Shown one piece after another: positions 1 to 10,407 of a DNA stretch of 64,000 nt. Below the pieces are notes generated by a model that did no database searches, was not told the origin of the DNA, and saw only the letters and a program-made list of their open reading frames with translations. Numbering within the stretch: position 1 is the first letter of the stretch; each line of letters opens with the position of its first letter. The stretch is from the NCBI RefSeq assembly GCF_000260135.1, contig NZ_JH651384.1:4014693-4078692 (forward strand), written 5' to 3'. Source of the stretch: Thiothrix nivea DSM 5205. GTDB lineage: Bacteria; Pseudomonadota; Gammaproteobacteria; Thiotrichales; Thiotrichaceae. A program made the translations under genes and the position numbers.

Positions 1-431
1 TTGCTTCCTATCAGCATGGTTCCAAGATCGGCGTCGTTGTTTGCCTGGCTGGCGGTGACGCTGAGCTGGGCAAACACGTTGCCATGCACATCGCCGCGAC
101 CAGCCCGGTTTGCGTGGATGAAACCGGCGTGCCTGCGGAAGTCGTTGAGCGTGAACGTGAAATCCAGATCGACATCGCCATGCAAAGCGGCAAGCCGCGC
201 GACATCGCGGAAAAGATGGTTGCGGGCCGTATGAAAAAATTTCTCGGTGAAATCACCCTGGTAGGCCAGCCGTTCGTCATGAACCCGGATCAAACGGTCG
301 GCGACCTGCTGCAAGGCAAGGGTGCGGCGGTTTCCCAGTTCGTGCGTTTGGCGGTAGGCGAAGGCATCGAAAAGAAACAGGAAAACTTTGCTGACGAAGT
401 GGCTGCGCAGGCAGCGGCGGCAGGCAAGTAA
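1..431 (+). CDS. tsf: Elongation factor Ts, 3' part
   Basis: This is the C-terminal part of EF-Ts, the cytoplasmic nucleotide exchange factor that recycles EF-Tu. The frame is already open at the first base (codons begin at position 3), so the N-terminal half lies outside the window. About 142 residues are visible, including KHVAMHIAA, a VVEREREIQ helix and the ending [12 protein letters not shown], all characteristic of the family. A hairpin terminator and pyrH follow, the standard rpsB-tsf-pyrH-frr order. The identification is secure; only the 5' boundary is missing. Confidence 0.95.
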   Translation, partial: ASYQHGSKIGVVVCLAGGDAELGKHVAMHIAATSPVCVDETGVPAEVVEREREIQIDIAMQSGKPRDIAEKMVAGRMKKFLGEITLVGQPFVMNPDQTVGDLLQGKGAAVSQFVRLAVGEGIEKKQENFADEVAAQAAAAGK

Positions 432-458
432 CAAGGTCTTCGGGCTTTGCATGAAAAG

Positions 459-483
459 AGGGGCACAGGTTGCCCCTTTTTTC
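459..483 (+). terminator. Rho-independent terminator after tsf
   Basis: A 7-bp perfect stem, AGGGGCA / TGCCCCT (459-465 and 471-477), has a 5-nt loop and is followed by a run of T. It lies 28 nt after the tsf stop and should separate rpsB-tsf transcripts from pyrH. Confidence 0.85.
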
Positions 484-498
484 TGTCCCCTGTATAAA
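470..498 (+). promoter_or_regulatory. Candidate sigma-70 promoter for pyrH
   Basis: TTGCCC (470-475) and TATAAA (493-498) are separated by 17 nt and lie 33 nt upstream of the pyrH ATG. The -35 box overlaps the tsf terminator stem, so the site is compact. Assigned from box match and spacing only. Confidence 0.4.
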
Positions 499-530
499 TA
501 CACCCATTTTATTCACTGGCAGGCGCACGT

Positions 531-1262
531 ATGACATCCACAAGCAATCCCGCAACCCGTTTCCGCCGTATCCTCCTCAAACTCAGTGGCGAAGCGCTGT
601 TGGGCAATCAGGATTCCGGCATCGACCCCGAAATTCTTTACCGTGTCGCGGGTGAAGCGCTGGAAGTGCAGCGTTCCGGCGTGCAGGTTGCTATCGTGAT
701 TGGCGGTGGCAATTTGTTCCGTGGCGCAGGTCTGGCGGAAAAGGGCATGGATCGGGTGCGTGGCGACCAGATGGGCATGTTGGCGACCGTGATGAATTCA
801 CTGGCGATGCAGGATGCGGTTGAAAAGCTCGGTGGTTCCTGCCGGGTGCTCACTTCCTTGGGGATCGATCAGGTCGGGGAGCGCTATTCCGCCCATCAGG
901 CACGCCGTTACCTGGAAGCGGGCGACATTGTTATTTGCGCGGCAGGCACGGGCAACCCGTTTTTTACTACCGATACTGCCGCCAGTTTGCGCGCGGTGGA
1001 ATTGCAATGTGATTTATTGCTGAAAGCCACCAAAGTGGACGGTATTTATGATGCTGACCCGAAAAAAAATCCTGCGGCGAAGCGCTTCGATCGGTTATCC
1101 TTCGGGACAGCGATCCAGAGCCAGTTGGGTGTGATGGATCTGACGGCCATGGTCATGTGCCGTGATAACAAACTTCCTCTCGGCGTGTTTGACATGTTTG
1201 CGCCGGGGGCGCTCGCTGCGATTGTCGCAGGTGAGCCTGTTGGAACTCTGGTTGAGGTTTAG
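531..1262 (+). CDS. pyrH: UMP kinase
   Basis: Hexameric bacterial UMP kinase, which phosphorylates UMP to UDP with ATP in pyrimidine nucleotide synthesis. The 243 residues match the family length. The amino-acid-kinase signatures are all present: KLSGEAL near residue 17, GGGNLFRG near 58, DQMGMLATVMN, GTGNPFFTTDTAA near 139 and KVDGIYDADP. The ATG at 531 follows the tsf terminator, and frr begins 3 nt after the stop, so pyrH and frr are probably co-transcribed. No anomaly was seen. Confidence 0.97.
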   Translation: MTSTSNPATRFRRILLKLSGEALLGNQDSGIDPEILYRVAGEALEVQRSGVQVAIVIGGGNLFRGAGLAEKGMDRVRGDQMGMLATVMNSLAMQDAVEKLGGSCRVLTSLGIDQVGERYSAHQARRYLEAGDIVICAAGTGNPFFTTDTAASLRAVELQCDLLLKATKVDGIYDADPKKNPAAKRFDRLSFGTAIQSQLGVMDLTAMVMCRDNKLPLGVFDMFAPGALAAIVAGEPVGTLVEV

Positions 1263-1265
1263 TCA

Positions 1266-1823
1266 ATGATTGAAGACATCAAACAAGATGCAGAACAGCG
1301 GATGCAAAAGAGCATCGAAGCCCTGAAACACGATCTGGCAAAAATCCGTACTGGGCGCGCGCACCCCAGCTTGCTGGATCAGGTAACGGTTGATTATTAC
1401 GGCTCCGAGGTTCCCCTCAGCCAGGTTGCCAATATCGGTACTGAAGATGCCCGTACCCTGAAGGTGACGCCATGGGAAAAACCGATGGCCAGCAAGATCG
1501 AAAAGGCTATCCTGACCTCAAATCTTGGCCTGAATCCGGCCAATGACGGCAACGTAATCCGGGTGCCATTGCCTGCACTGACCGAAGAGCGCCGCCGCGA
1601 TCTGGTCAAGGTAGTCAAATCTGAAGCCGAAGGCGCACGGGTCGCCATCCGTAATATCCGCCGCGACGCCAATTCCGATTTCAAATCGCTGCTGAAGGAA
1701 AAGGAAATTTCCGAAGACGAAGAGCGCCGCGCCGCAGACGACATCCAGAAGCTGACTGACCGTTACATCAAGGAAGTGGAAGTGGTGCTGGAAAAGAAAG
1801 AAAAGGAACTGATGGAAGTATGA
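1266..1823 (+). CDS. frr: Ribosome recycling factor
   Basis: RRF, which together with EF-G splits the post-termination ribosome. At 185 residues it has the exact family length. Diagnostic stretches include [13 protein letters not shown] in the first helix, the domain II region [16 protein letters not shown], and the conserved [16 protein letters not shown] / [12 protein letters not shown] segments. It follows pyrH by 3 nt and precedes uppS by 48 nt in the conserved cluster. No anomaly was seen. Confidence 0.97.
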   Translation: MIEDIKQDAEQRMQKSIEALKHDLAKIRTGRAHPSLLDQVTVDYYGSEVPLSQVANIGTEDARTLKVTPWEKPMASKIEKAILTSNLGLNPANDGNVIRVPLPALTEERRRDLVKVVKSEAEGARVAIRNIRRDANSDFKSLLKEKEISEDEERRAADDIQKLTDRYIKEVEVVLEKKEKELMEV

Positions 1824-1871
1824 TGGCACAGCCGCTGCTGTAGGCGTGACTGTCGTAATAATGGGGCTGGA

Positions 1872-2621
1872 ATGACAAATAAAAAAACAGAAGACGCAGT
1901 GCCCCGGCATGTCGCCATCGTCATGGACGGGAACGGACGCTGGGCAAAAGCCCGCTTCCTGCCCCGCCTGATGGGGCATCACCGGGGCGTGGAGTCTGCC
2001 CGCAAAGTTATCCGGGCGTGCAGCAACGTCGGGGTGGAGTGCCTGACCCTGTTCGCATTCAGCAGCGAAAACTGGAAGCGTCCGGAGGAAGAGGTCAGCG
2101 GCCTGATGTCATTGTTCATGACGGCACTGGAACGCGAGTCCACTGCGCTGTTCCGCCACAATGTCAGGATGCGGTTTATCGGCCATACCAGCGGTTTTTC
2201 CGCCAGTTTACAGGAAAAAATCCAGCAGGTGGAAGCGTTGACCGCCAGCTGCACCGGCATGACCCTGCTGATTGCCGCCAATTATGGTGGTCGTTGGGAT
2301 ATTTTGCAGGCAGTCAGCACGGTGGCGCAAAAAATTGCCGATGGTGAGCTGGTTGCTGATAGTTTGGATGAAACGGCTTTCGGGCAATTGTTGGCAACCG
2401 CAGGCTTGCCAGACCCTGACCTGTTTATCCGCACGGGGGGGGAAAAGCGCATCAGCAATTTCCTGCTATGGCAGCTGGCGTATGCGGAACTGTATTTCAC
2501 GGATGTATTATGGCCGGAGTTTGACGAAGACTGCCTGCAAAAGGCATTCAGGGATTTTGCCAACAGACAGCGGCGTTTCGGTATGACCGGTGAGCAAGTA
2601 TCAGGAGGAAAACATGCTTAA
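1872..2621 (+). CDS. uppS: Isoprenyl transferase (undecaprenyl diphosphate synthase)
   Basis: Cis-prenyltransferase that condenses isopentenyl diphosphate onto farnesyl diphosphate to make the C55 carrier lipid for peptidoglycan and O-antigen. The catalytic motif MDGNGRWAK is at residues 18-26 (Asp19), and the substrate-binding RTGGEKRISNFLLWQ stretch lies near residue 195. Its 249 residues are normal for the family. The stop overlaps the upstream region of cdsA by 8 nt, which suggests translational coupling in the cell-envelope operon. Confidence 0.95.
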   Translation: MTNKKTEDAVPRHVAIVMDGNGRWAKARFLPRLMGHHRGVESARKVIRACSNVGVECLTLFAFSSENWKRPEEEVSGLMSLFMTALERESTALFRHNVRMRFIGHTSGFSASLQEKIQQVEALTASCTGMTLLIAANYGGRWDILQAVSTVAQKIADGELVADSLDETAFGQLLATAGLPDPDLFIRTGGEKRISNFLLWQLAYAELYFTDVLWPEFDEDCLQKAFRDFANRQRRFGMTGEQVSGGKHA

Positions 2622-3428
2622 ACAACGGATTATTACAGGGCTGGTCTTGATCGTGCTGGTGTTTGCCGGTATCCGTTTCTTGCCGAGCGAGTTGTTTGGG
2701 CTGTTTTCACTGGTGTTCGTCGTGGGTCTGGGTGCATGGGAATGGGCTGGGCTGACCGGTTGCTACCTGCCGGAAAAACGCATGATGGGAACCATGATGA
2801 TCCTGTTAGCTTCGATTCCACTGGTGTTTATCAAGCCGGAGCCGGTGTGGGTGCTGGCTGTCAGTATCCCGGTATGGTTGGCGGCGCTGGTGGCATTGCT
2901 GATTTACCCGCATAACGCCGGTTTTTACCGGAAACATGCCTTGGCGATGCGCTTGTCAGGCATCCTGGTGTTGTTGCCAGCCTGGTACGCACTGATGCAA
3001 TTGCACATGATGCATTATTCCTATGTCATTTATCTGATTACCCTGATTGCCTTGGCGGATACGGCGGCTTATTTCACCGGGCGCAGCTTTGGCAAGCACA
3101 AGCTGGCTCCGGATTTGAGTCCTGGCAAGACCCGCGAGGGTTTGTCGGGTGCTGTTGTCGTCACTGCCGTGTGGGCTTCGCTCGGTTCCTTCTGGCTGGA
3201 TGTGCCAGTCGGCCAGGGTGCCATTTTCATGGTGCTGTCGATGTTCGTGGTGCTGATGTCGGTGGCTGGTGACCTGTTTGAGAGCCTGTTAAAGCGCGAA
3301 GCGGGCGTGAAGGATAGCGGGCAGATCCTTCCCGGTCACGGTGGTATCCTCGACCGTATTGACAGTATGCTGGCTGCAGCACCCCTGTTTACGCTCGGGT
3401 TGTTGTGGTTATTGAAGGGGCAGGCGGG

Positions 3429-3432
<4 letters not shown>
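2614..3432 (+). CDS. cdsA: Phosphatidate cytidylyltransferase
   Basis: Integral membrane enzyme that makes CDP-diacylglycerol from CTP and phosphatidate, the branch point of phospholipid synthesis. The C-terminal signature is clear: [11 protein letters not shown], then [16 protein letters not shown], then [13 protein letters not shown]. Several hydrophobic helices cover the first two thirds. A GTG at 2590 would extend the frame by 8 codons. The ATG at 2614 is preferred because AGGAGG lies 4 nt upstream and MLKQRIITG is a typical start. The start lies inside the end of uppS; the stop overlaps dxr as ATGA. Confidence 0.94.
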
Positions 3433-4604
<1,172 letters not shown>

Positions 4605-4607
4605 GTC

Positions 4608-5984
4608 ATGAACTTGCTGATAATTATCCCCGCATTTCTGGTGACCATCGGGGTACTGGTGACGGTACACGAATTTGGCCATTTCTGGGTTGCCCGCAAG
4701 CTGGGTGTGAAGGTACTGCGTTTTTCCATCGGTTTTGGCAAACCCTTGTGGCAGCGTGTTTCCAATGACGCCGACCGGGTAGAGTATGCCATTGCCGCCT
4801 TGCCTTTTGGCGGTTACGTCAAGATGCTGGATGAGCGCGAGTGTGAGGAAGGTTGTGAAATTCCTGCCGAAGACCTCCCGCGTGCTTTCAACCGGCAACC
4901 CTTGTGGAAACGTGCTGCTATTGTAGTGGCTGGCCCTGTTGCCAATTTCCTGCTGGCGATTGTCGTTTACATGTTGGTGTTCATGATAGGGCAGGACGCC
5001 ATGCGGCCTTATGTTGATGTGGCCAGTGAATCCCCTGCCGCGCAAGCCGGTTTTCAGCCCGGCGACAGGGTAATGGCCATCAATGGCGTTGAAACGGCGT
5101 CTTGGGACGATATGCGCATGTTGCTGGTGGAAGAATACCTGAAGTCGCCCCAACTGTTGTTCAGCGTCAGCACGCAGGATGGCGCACAAGTGCAGCGCAG
5201 CCTGGATTTGCAGGGCGTCCCCATGTTCAAGGACGAAGCGGGTACGTTAGACAAGGTAGGTATTCGCCCTTGGTTGCCTGAATATGATGTGGTTGTACAT
5301 GACATCATGCAGGACTCGCCCGCCGCACAGGCAGGATTGCAAGCCAAAGACAAAATTCTGGGCATGGATGGGGTAAAGCCCGCAGGTGGGCACGCCTTTA
5401 TCGAATATATCCGTGCTCATGCTGATCAGCCGATTGCCATGCAAGTGGAGCGGGCTGGTAACCAGCTGGTTCTGAACGTAACACCACGCATTGACCCGAA
5501 GACGGGGGCTGGACAGGCCACTATCGGTGCAAAACTGGAAGCCCCACCCCGTTCGGTGTTGGAGACGGCGTATTTTACCGAGTCATTCGGGCCGCTGGAA
5601 TCCCTGTGGCGGGGCATGGCCAAAACCTGGCAAATGTCGGTGGTGACTTTAAAACTGATGGGGCGTATGCTCACCGGCGAAGTTGACCTGAAAAACATCA
5701 GTGGCCCGGTGACGATTGCCCAGTTTGCGGGTTTGTCGGCTTCCATTGGCTTGACCTATTACCTTGGTTTCCTAGCGATTGTGAGTGTTAGCCTTGGGGT
5801 GTTGAATTTGCTGCCCATCCCCATGCTGGATGGCGGGCACTTGCTGTATTACCTGATTGAATTGGTGAAAGGCAGCCCGGTTTCGGCAGAAACGGAAGCT
5901 GTCGGTTTCCGGGTAGGGATGGCGATCATCGGTGGATTGATGGTGCTTGCCTTGTATAACGATTTCGCACGGTTGTTAAATTAA
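4608..5984 (+). CDS. rseP: Site-2 intramembrane zinc protease RseP
   Basis: Inner-membrane metalloprotease of the sigma-E type envelope stress pathway; in relatives it cleaves the anti-sigma factor RseA after DegS. The zinc motif HEFGH occupies residues 21-25 in the first transmembrane helix. The second metal-ligand motif, in NLLPIPMLDGGHLL, lies near residue 405. Two PDZ domains lie between them (about 130-210 and 220-300). At 458 residues it is typical. It sits 3 nt after dxr and 2 nt before bamA, as in other gammaproteobacteria. Confidence 0.96.
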   Translation: MNLLIIIPAFLVTIGVLVTVHEFGHFWVARKLGVKVLRFSIGFGKPLWQRVSNDADRVEYAIAALPFGGYVKMLDERECEEGCEIPAEDLPRAFNRQPLWKRAAIVVAGPVANFLLAIVVYMLVFMIGQDAMRPYVDVASESPAAQAGFQPGDRVMAINGVETASWDDMRMLLVEEYLKSPQLLFSVSTQDGAQVQRSLDLQGVPMFKDEAGTLDKVGIRPWLPEYDVVVHDIMQDSPAAQAGLQAKDKILGMDGVKPAGGHAFIEYIRAHADQPIAMQVERAGNQLVLNVTPRIDPKTGAGQATIGAKLEAPPRSVLETAYFTESFGPLESLWRGMAKTWQMSVVTLKLMGRMLTGEVDLKNISGPVTIAQFAGLSASIGLTYYLGFLAIVSVSLGVLNLLPIPMLDGGHLLYYLIELVKGSPVSAETEAVGFRVGMAIIGGLMVLALYNDFARLLN

Positions 5985-5986
5985 TC

Positions 5987-8275
5987 ATGAAAAAACAAAT
6001 ACTTGAAATTTCTGCTTTGGGCTGCCTGCTGGCTTCCCACGCCGTTTTGGCGGCTGCTTTCGTGGTGCGTGATATTGAAGTCAATGGTCTGGAGCGCGTT
6101 GCTGCTGGTACAGTGCTGAACTACCTGCCTGCCCGTGTGGGTGAGCAGTTTGATGACCGCCAGTCGGCTGATGCTATCCGCTCCCTGTTCCAGACTGGCC
6201 TGTTTGAAGACGTGCAGCTTGGCCGCCGGGGCGATGTGCTGGTGGTGACGGTGGTGGAACGGCCAGCCATTGGTGAAATCAACGTCAAGGGTAACCACAA
6301 GATTCCGACCGACAAGCTGCTGGAAGCCTTGAAACTGCGCAATATCAGCAAGGGCAACACCCTTGACAAGGCAGCTTTGGTCACCATTCAGAAAGAACTG
6401 GCGGAACAGTACCAGGCCATGGGTTATTACGCGGCTAACATCAAGACAACCGTCGAAGCGCTGCCACGTAACCGGGTAGCGGTCAACATCAATATCAGCG
6501 AAGGCAACGTCGCCCGCATCCAGAAAGTCAAGATTGTCGGCAACAAGGCATTCCCCGAATCCGTCTTGTTGAAGCAACTGGAATCCGGCCCGAGTGGCGC
6601 ACTCTCGATCCCATTCTTCAGCAGTAGTGACAAGTATTCGCGTGAAAAGCTGATGGGTGACCTTGACTCACTGGCTTCTTTCTACCGCGACCGTGGCTAT
6701 ATCAACTTTGATATTACTTCGGCGGATGTTTCCATGACGCCGGACAAGAAAGACATTTACCTGACCGTCGGCATCCACGAAGGTGAGCAATACCGCTTTG
6801 GCGATGTCAACTTTGCGGGCAACCCAGGCTTGTCCCAGCAGCAACTGGCGCAGGCGGTTAAAATCCGCAAGGGCGAGGTATTTTCCCAGAAAGCACTGGA
6901 GGAAACCCGCAAGAACCTGGCCAGCAAGCTTGCTTCCCAGGGTTATGCCTTCACCAAGGTCGGGGTTGACCCGGCGGTTGATGAGGCCAGCAAGCGGGTC
7001 GGCGTCACCCTGTCGGTTGACCAGGGCAAGCGCACCTATGTACGCCGCATCGACATCCGTGGCAATAACCGCACCAAGGATGAAGTCTACCGGCGCGAGC
7101 TGCGCCAGATGGAAAGCTCCTGGTTCTCCAAGGAGCAGGTGGAGCGTTCCAAAACCCGTTTGGAGCGCTTGCCATACGTTGAGGAAGCTACTATCGAAGC
7201 CGAACCGGTGGCAGGTACTGCTGACCAGATCGACCTGATCGTCACGGTAAAGGAACGCTCTTCCAACCAGTTCCGGGTTGGCGCGGGTTATTCCCAGTCC
7301 CAAGGTGTGCTGTTCAACGTCAACCTGAACCAGGACAACTTCATGGGCACGGGCAAACAGCTTGATGTCAATGTGGACAACAGCAAGGTCAACAAGAACT
7401 ACAGCATCAGCTACACCAACCCGTATTACACGCCGGATGGCATCAGTCGTGGTTTCAGCACTTACTACAAGAAATACGACGCAACCAAGGAAGACATCGC
7501 CAACTACGCCTCCAACCGTTACGGCGGCAGCGTCAACTATACCGTGCCGCTGAGTGAACACGACTCCGTTTACGCCAATGTAGGTGCGGAAAAGCGCGAA
7601 GTGGTACTGGGTTCCGACCCTGCACAGCGCATCAAGGATTTCGTGGCGACCAATGGCGACCAGTATACCCAGGTTCCAGTGACGGTCAGTTATGTGCATG
7701 ACACCCGCAACCGCACCATTTTCCCCACCGAAGGCCAGCGCCACCGTGTTTCCCTGCAAGCCAATGCGCCTGGCAGTGACCTGCAATACCAGAAACTCAG
7801 CTATGACGGCGCGGTTTACAAGCCGGTGACGGATAACGTGACCTTCGCGCTTAAAGGCAGGGTAGGGGCTGGTGGCGCTTCCGGTGACCTGGATGAAGTA
7901 CCTTTCTTTGATAAATACTACGCAGGCGGCATCAATAGCGTGCGTGGTTTTGAACAAAACAGCCTGGGGACGCGCGACGAAAAGGATGACCCGACCGGTG
8001 GTGATTTCAGTGTGACGGGTACGGCGGAAGTCCAGTTCCCGGCTCCGTTGATGGAAGACAGTAAAAACCTCAAGATGAGTGCCTTTGTCGATGGTGGCAA
8101 TGTATTCAAGGATAGCGGCGATTTCAAGTCCGATGAAATTCGCTACTCTGCCGGGGTGGGCGCGGTCTGGCTGTCACCGATCGGGCCGTTTGAAGTCAGC
8201 TACGCCAAGCCCCTGAATGCCAAGGATGGGGACAAGGAGCAAAAGGTACAGTTCAGCATTGGCGCATCCTTCTAG
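5987..8275 (+). CDS. bamA: Outer membrane protein assembly factor BamA
   Basis: Omp85 insertase that folds beta-barrel proteins into the outer membrane. The 762 residues start with a signal peptide (cleavage likely after HAVLA), followed by five POTRA domains to about residue 420 and a C-terminal barrel. The lid-loop motif GGINSVRGFEQNSLG near residue 645 contains the conserved VRGF. The protein ends in phenylalanine, as barrel proteins do. It lies between rseP and skp in the conserved envelope cluster. Confidence 0.97.
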   Translation: MKKQILEISALGCLLASHAVLAAAFVVRDIEVNGLERVAAGTVLNYLPARVGEQFDDRQSADAIRSLFQTGLFEDVQLGRRGDVLVVTVVERPAIGEINVKGNHKIPTDKLLEALKLRNISKGNTLDKAALVTIQKELAEQYQAMGYYAANIKTTVEALPRNRVAVNINISEGNVARIQKVKIVGNKAFPESVLLKQLESGPSGALSIPFFSSSDKYSREKLMGDLDSLASFYRDRGYINFDITSADVSMTPDKKDIYLTVGIHEGEQYRFGDVNFAGNPGLSQQQLAQAVKIRKGEVFSQKALEETRKNLASKLASQGYAFTKVGVDPAVDEASKRVGVTLSVDQGKRTYVRRIDIRGNNRTKDEVYRRELRQMESSWFSKEQVERSKTRLERLPYVEEATIEAEPVAGTADQIDLIVTVKERSSNQFRVGAGYSQSQGVLFNVNLNQDNFMGTGKQLDVNVDNSKVNKNYSISYTNPYYTPDGISRGFSTYYKKYDATKEDIANYASNRYGGSVNYTVPLSEHDSVYANVGAEKREVVLGSDPAQRIKDFVATNGDQYTQVPVTVSYVHDTRNRTIFPTEGQRHRVSLQANAPGSDLQYQKLSYDGAVYKPVTDNVTFALKGRVGAGGASGDLDEVPFFDKYYAGGINSVRGFEQNSLGTRDEKDDPTGGDFSVTGTAEVQFPAPLMEDSKNLKMSAFVDGGNVFKDSGDFKSDEIRYSAGVGAVWLSPIGPFEVSYAKPLNAKDGDKEQKVQFSIGASF

Positions 8276-8283
8276 GTTTCGCC

Positions 8284-8901
8284 ATGGACAAGCTCGTCAG
8301 CATGGCCAGCCGCTTCATTCGATGCTACTCAGCAGGGTTGCTGTTGATGGCCTTGTCGGGGCAGGCCATGGCGGAGGATAGTGGTGTCATTGAGCGGCCT
8401 GTACGCATTGCAATCGTCAATGTTGCCACCTTGCTGGCAGAGTCACCCCAGTCCAAGGCGGCCAATGCCAAGCTGAAGGCGGATTATCTGCCACGCGAAG
8501 AAAAGCTCGGCATCGAGCAAAAAGCCATCGCGCAGCTGGAGGAAGAGCTGGCAACGCAAATAGAGGTTTTGCCCGAGGAAGAGCGGGTACAGCGTGAGCG
8601 CGAACTGCGTGAACACCAACGTAATTATTCACGCGCCATGGAAGATTTCAGGGAAGAGGTGCGCGTTGCCCGTGACCAAGCGATCGACAGCTTGCAAACC
8701 GAAATCATCCAGGCGATTGGCGAAGTACGTGAGCGTGATCAGATAGACATCGTACTGCGGGAAAGCAATTACATCGTTGCCAGTGACAGGATCGACATAA
8801 CCGCCAAGGTGATGCGTTATCTGGAAGCAAAATTCCAGCAAAAGGCTCCAGCTACCACCCGTGTTCCTATGCCAGCCCCGGACGCCGGGAAACAGGAATA
8901 A
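8284..8901 (+). CDS. skp: OmpH/Skp-family periplasmic chaperone
   Basis: Periplasmic chaperone that escorts unfolded outer-membrane proteins to BamA. The 205 residues comprise a signal peptide ending near AMA-ED (about residue 30), then a mostly helical, charge-rich segment (REEKLGIEQKAIAQLEEEL, EERVQRERELREHQ) forming the coiled-coil tentacles. An alternative ATG lies 18 nt downstream; the first one is kept because both give a signal peptide. The position between bamA and lpxD supports the call. Skp family members are weakly conserved, so this rests on architecture and context. Confidence 0.88.
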   Translation: MDKLVSMASRFIRCYSAGLLLMALSGQAMAEDSGVIERPVRIAIVNVATLLAESPQSKAANAKLKADYLPREEKLGIEQKAIAQLEEELATQIEVLPEEERVQRERELREHQRNYSRAMEDFREEVRVARDQAIDSLQTEIIQAIGEVRERDQIDIVLRESNYIVASDRIDITAKVMRYLEAKFQQKAPATTRVPMPAPDAGKQE

Positions 8902-8904
8902 TGC

Positions 8905-9948
8905 ATGGATGAAGGTTACACTCTCCAGGAGCTGGCTGAGCATACCGGTTCCAGCCTGCAAGGCAACCCACAACTGCGGTTGCGTGCCGTTGCCCCGGTT
9001 GAGCAGGCGCAGGCTGGCGAAATCAGCTATATCCGCAACGCCAAATACAGCCGTTACCTTGAATCCTCTCAGGCCAGTGCCCTGATCCTGCCTCTTGATT
9101 TGGCGGAAAATTACCAGGGCAACTGCCTGGTCAGCCAAAACCCTTATCTTGCCTACGCAAAAGCCGTCACCTTGCTGCACGCATCTTCGCTTGCGCCTGC
9201 CGGTATCCACCCAACAGCGGTTATCGCTAGTGATGCAGTGGTGGCGGAAACATGCAGCATCGGTTCCCATGCCGTTATCGAAGCAGGCAGCAGCATTGCC
9301 AATGGCGTCACCATCGAAGCCGGTTGCGTCATTGGCCACAATTGCCACATCGGGGAAGGCAGTCATCTGTACGCCAATGTCACCTTGTACGAGGGGACGG
9401 TCATCGGTAAACGCTGCATTATCCATTCTGGTGCGGTGCTAGGGGCTGATGGTTTCGGCTTCGCCCCGGACGGCAAAACCTGGTTCAAGATTCCCCAGGT
9501 TGGGCATGTCGTGTTGGGTGATGATGTAGAAATCGGTGCCAACACTTGCGTTGACCGTGCCGCCATGGGGGTAACCCGCATTGGTGATGGTGTCAAGCTG
9601 GATAACCTGATCCAGATTGGCCATAACGTACAGATTGGCGAACACACCGCGATGGCAGCCTGCACTGCGGTAGCGGGCAGTGTACAGATTGGCCGTTACT
9701 GCCAGATTGCAGGCATGTCCGCGATTGCCGGGCATTTGAGTATTGCCGATAATGTTGTGGTAACCGGCACCAGCCTGGTTTCGCATTCCATTACCAAACC
9801 GGGGGTATATTCTTCCGGCACAACAATAGTGGAAAATACTGTCTGGCGTAAGAACGCCGTGCGTTTTAACCAGTTAGACAAATTAGCGCGCCGCTTGCAG
9901 GAATTGGAAAAACAGCTGGCGGCTTTACAAGATAAAGGGAGCAATTGA
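8905..9948 (+). CDS. lpxD: UDP-3-O-acylglucosamine N-acyltransferase
   Basis: Third enzyme of lipid A synthesis, transferring a second hydroxyacyl chain from acyl-ACP. The N-terminal uridine-binding domain (about residues 1-100) precedes a long run of left-handed-helix hexapeptide repeats. The catalytic histidine is probably His240 in QIGHNVQIG, at the position found in the family. A C-terminal helix (RRLQELEKQLAALQDK) closes the 347-residue protein. It begins 3 nt after skp, and fabZ follows 6 nt downstream. Confidence 0.95.
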   Translation: MDEGYTLQELAEHTGSSLQGNPQLRLRAVAPVEQAQAGEISYIRNAKYSRYLESSQASALILPLDLAENYQGNCLVSQNPYLAYAKAVTLLHASSLAPAGIHPTAVIASDAVVAETCSIGSHAVIEAGSSIANGVTIEAGCVIGHNCHIGEGSHLYANVTLYEGTVIGKRCIIHSGAVLGADGFGFAPDGKTWFKIPQVGHVVLGDDVEIGANTCVDRAAMGVTRIGDGVKLDNLIQIGHNVQIGEHTAMAACTAVAGSVQIGRYCQIAGMSAIAGHLSIADNVVVTGTSLVSHSITKPGVYSSGTTIVENTVWRKNAVRFNQLDKLARRLQELEKQLAALQDKGSN

Positions 9949-9954
9949 GCTGCT

Positions 9955-10407
9955 ATGGGTACAATGAACGTTGAACAAATCAGAAATTACCTGCCACACC
10001 GTTACCCGTTTCTGTTGGTGGATCGCGTCGTGGAATACGAAGTAGGCAAGTCACTGACCGCCATCAAGAATGTTACGGTCAATGAGCCGTGGGTCAATGG
10101 GCACTTCCCGCATCAACCTATCATGCCGGGCGTCCTGATTATCGAAGCATTGGCGCAGGCAACGGGTTTGCTGGGTTTCCGTACCATGGGTGAAGAGCCG
10201 CAGACCGATACACTTTACCTGCTGGTGGCGGTTGATAAAGCCCGTTTCAAACAAGCCGTTGTACCCGGTGACCAGTTGGTGATGACAGTGGAACTGGTCA
10301 AACGTAAAGGCATCATGTGGGTGTTTTCTGCCGAAGCGCGCGTGGACGGTAAGCTGGCCGTGTCGGCTGAACTCATGTGCGCGGCGAAAAAAGAGGAGGC
10401 TGCTTGA
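9955..10407 (+). CDS. fabZ: 3-hydroxyacyl-ACP dehydratase FabZ
   Basis: Dehydratase of type II fatty acid elongation, supplying enoyl-ACP, and in this cluster competing with lipid A synthesis for hydroxyacyl-ACP. The hot-dog fold signatures are HRYPFLLVDRV near residue 15 and NGHFPHQPIMPGVLIIEALAQ, with catalytic His50 and Glu64. The 150 residues are normal. A second ATG three codons downstream is also possible. The stop overlaps the TTG start of lpxA. Confidence 0.95.
   Translation: MGTMNVEQIRNYLPHRYPFLLVDRVVEYEVGKSLTAIKNVTVNEPWVNGHFPHQPIMPGVLIIEALAQATGLLGFRTMGEEPQTDTLYLLVAVDKARFKQAVVPGDQLVMTVELVKRKGIMWVFSAEARVDGKLAVSAELMCAAKKEEAA

Noticed and set aside
1825-1838. A GG-N10-GC match (TGGCAC...TGCT) between frr and uppS resembling a sigma-54 promoter
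   Set aside because: It overlaps the frr stop, the -12 box is poor, and uppS is a constitutive housekeeping gene with no activator site upstream; probably chance.
2590-2613. GTG start extending cdsA by eight codons
   Set aside because: The AGGAGG just upstream of the ATG at 2614 and the normal N terminus MLKQRIITG favour the later start.
6668-7957. 429-codon minus-strand open frame across bamA
   Set aside because: Antisense shadow of a well-conserved barrel protein; composition (Val/Gly rich, no motifs) is not that of a real protein.
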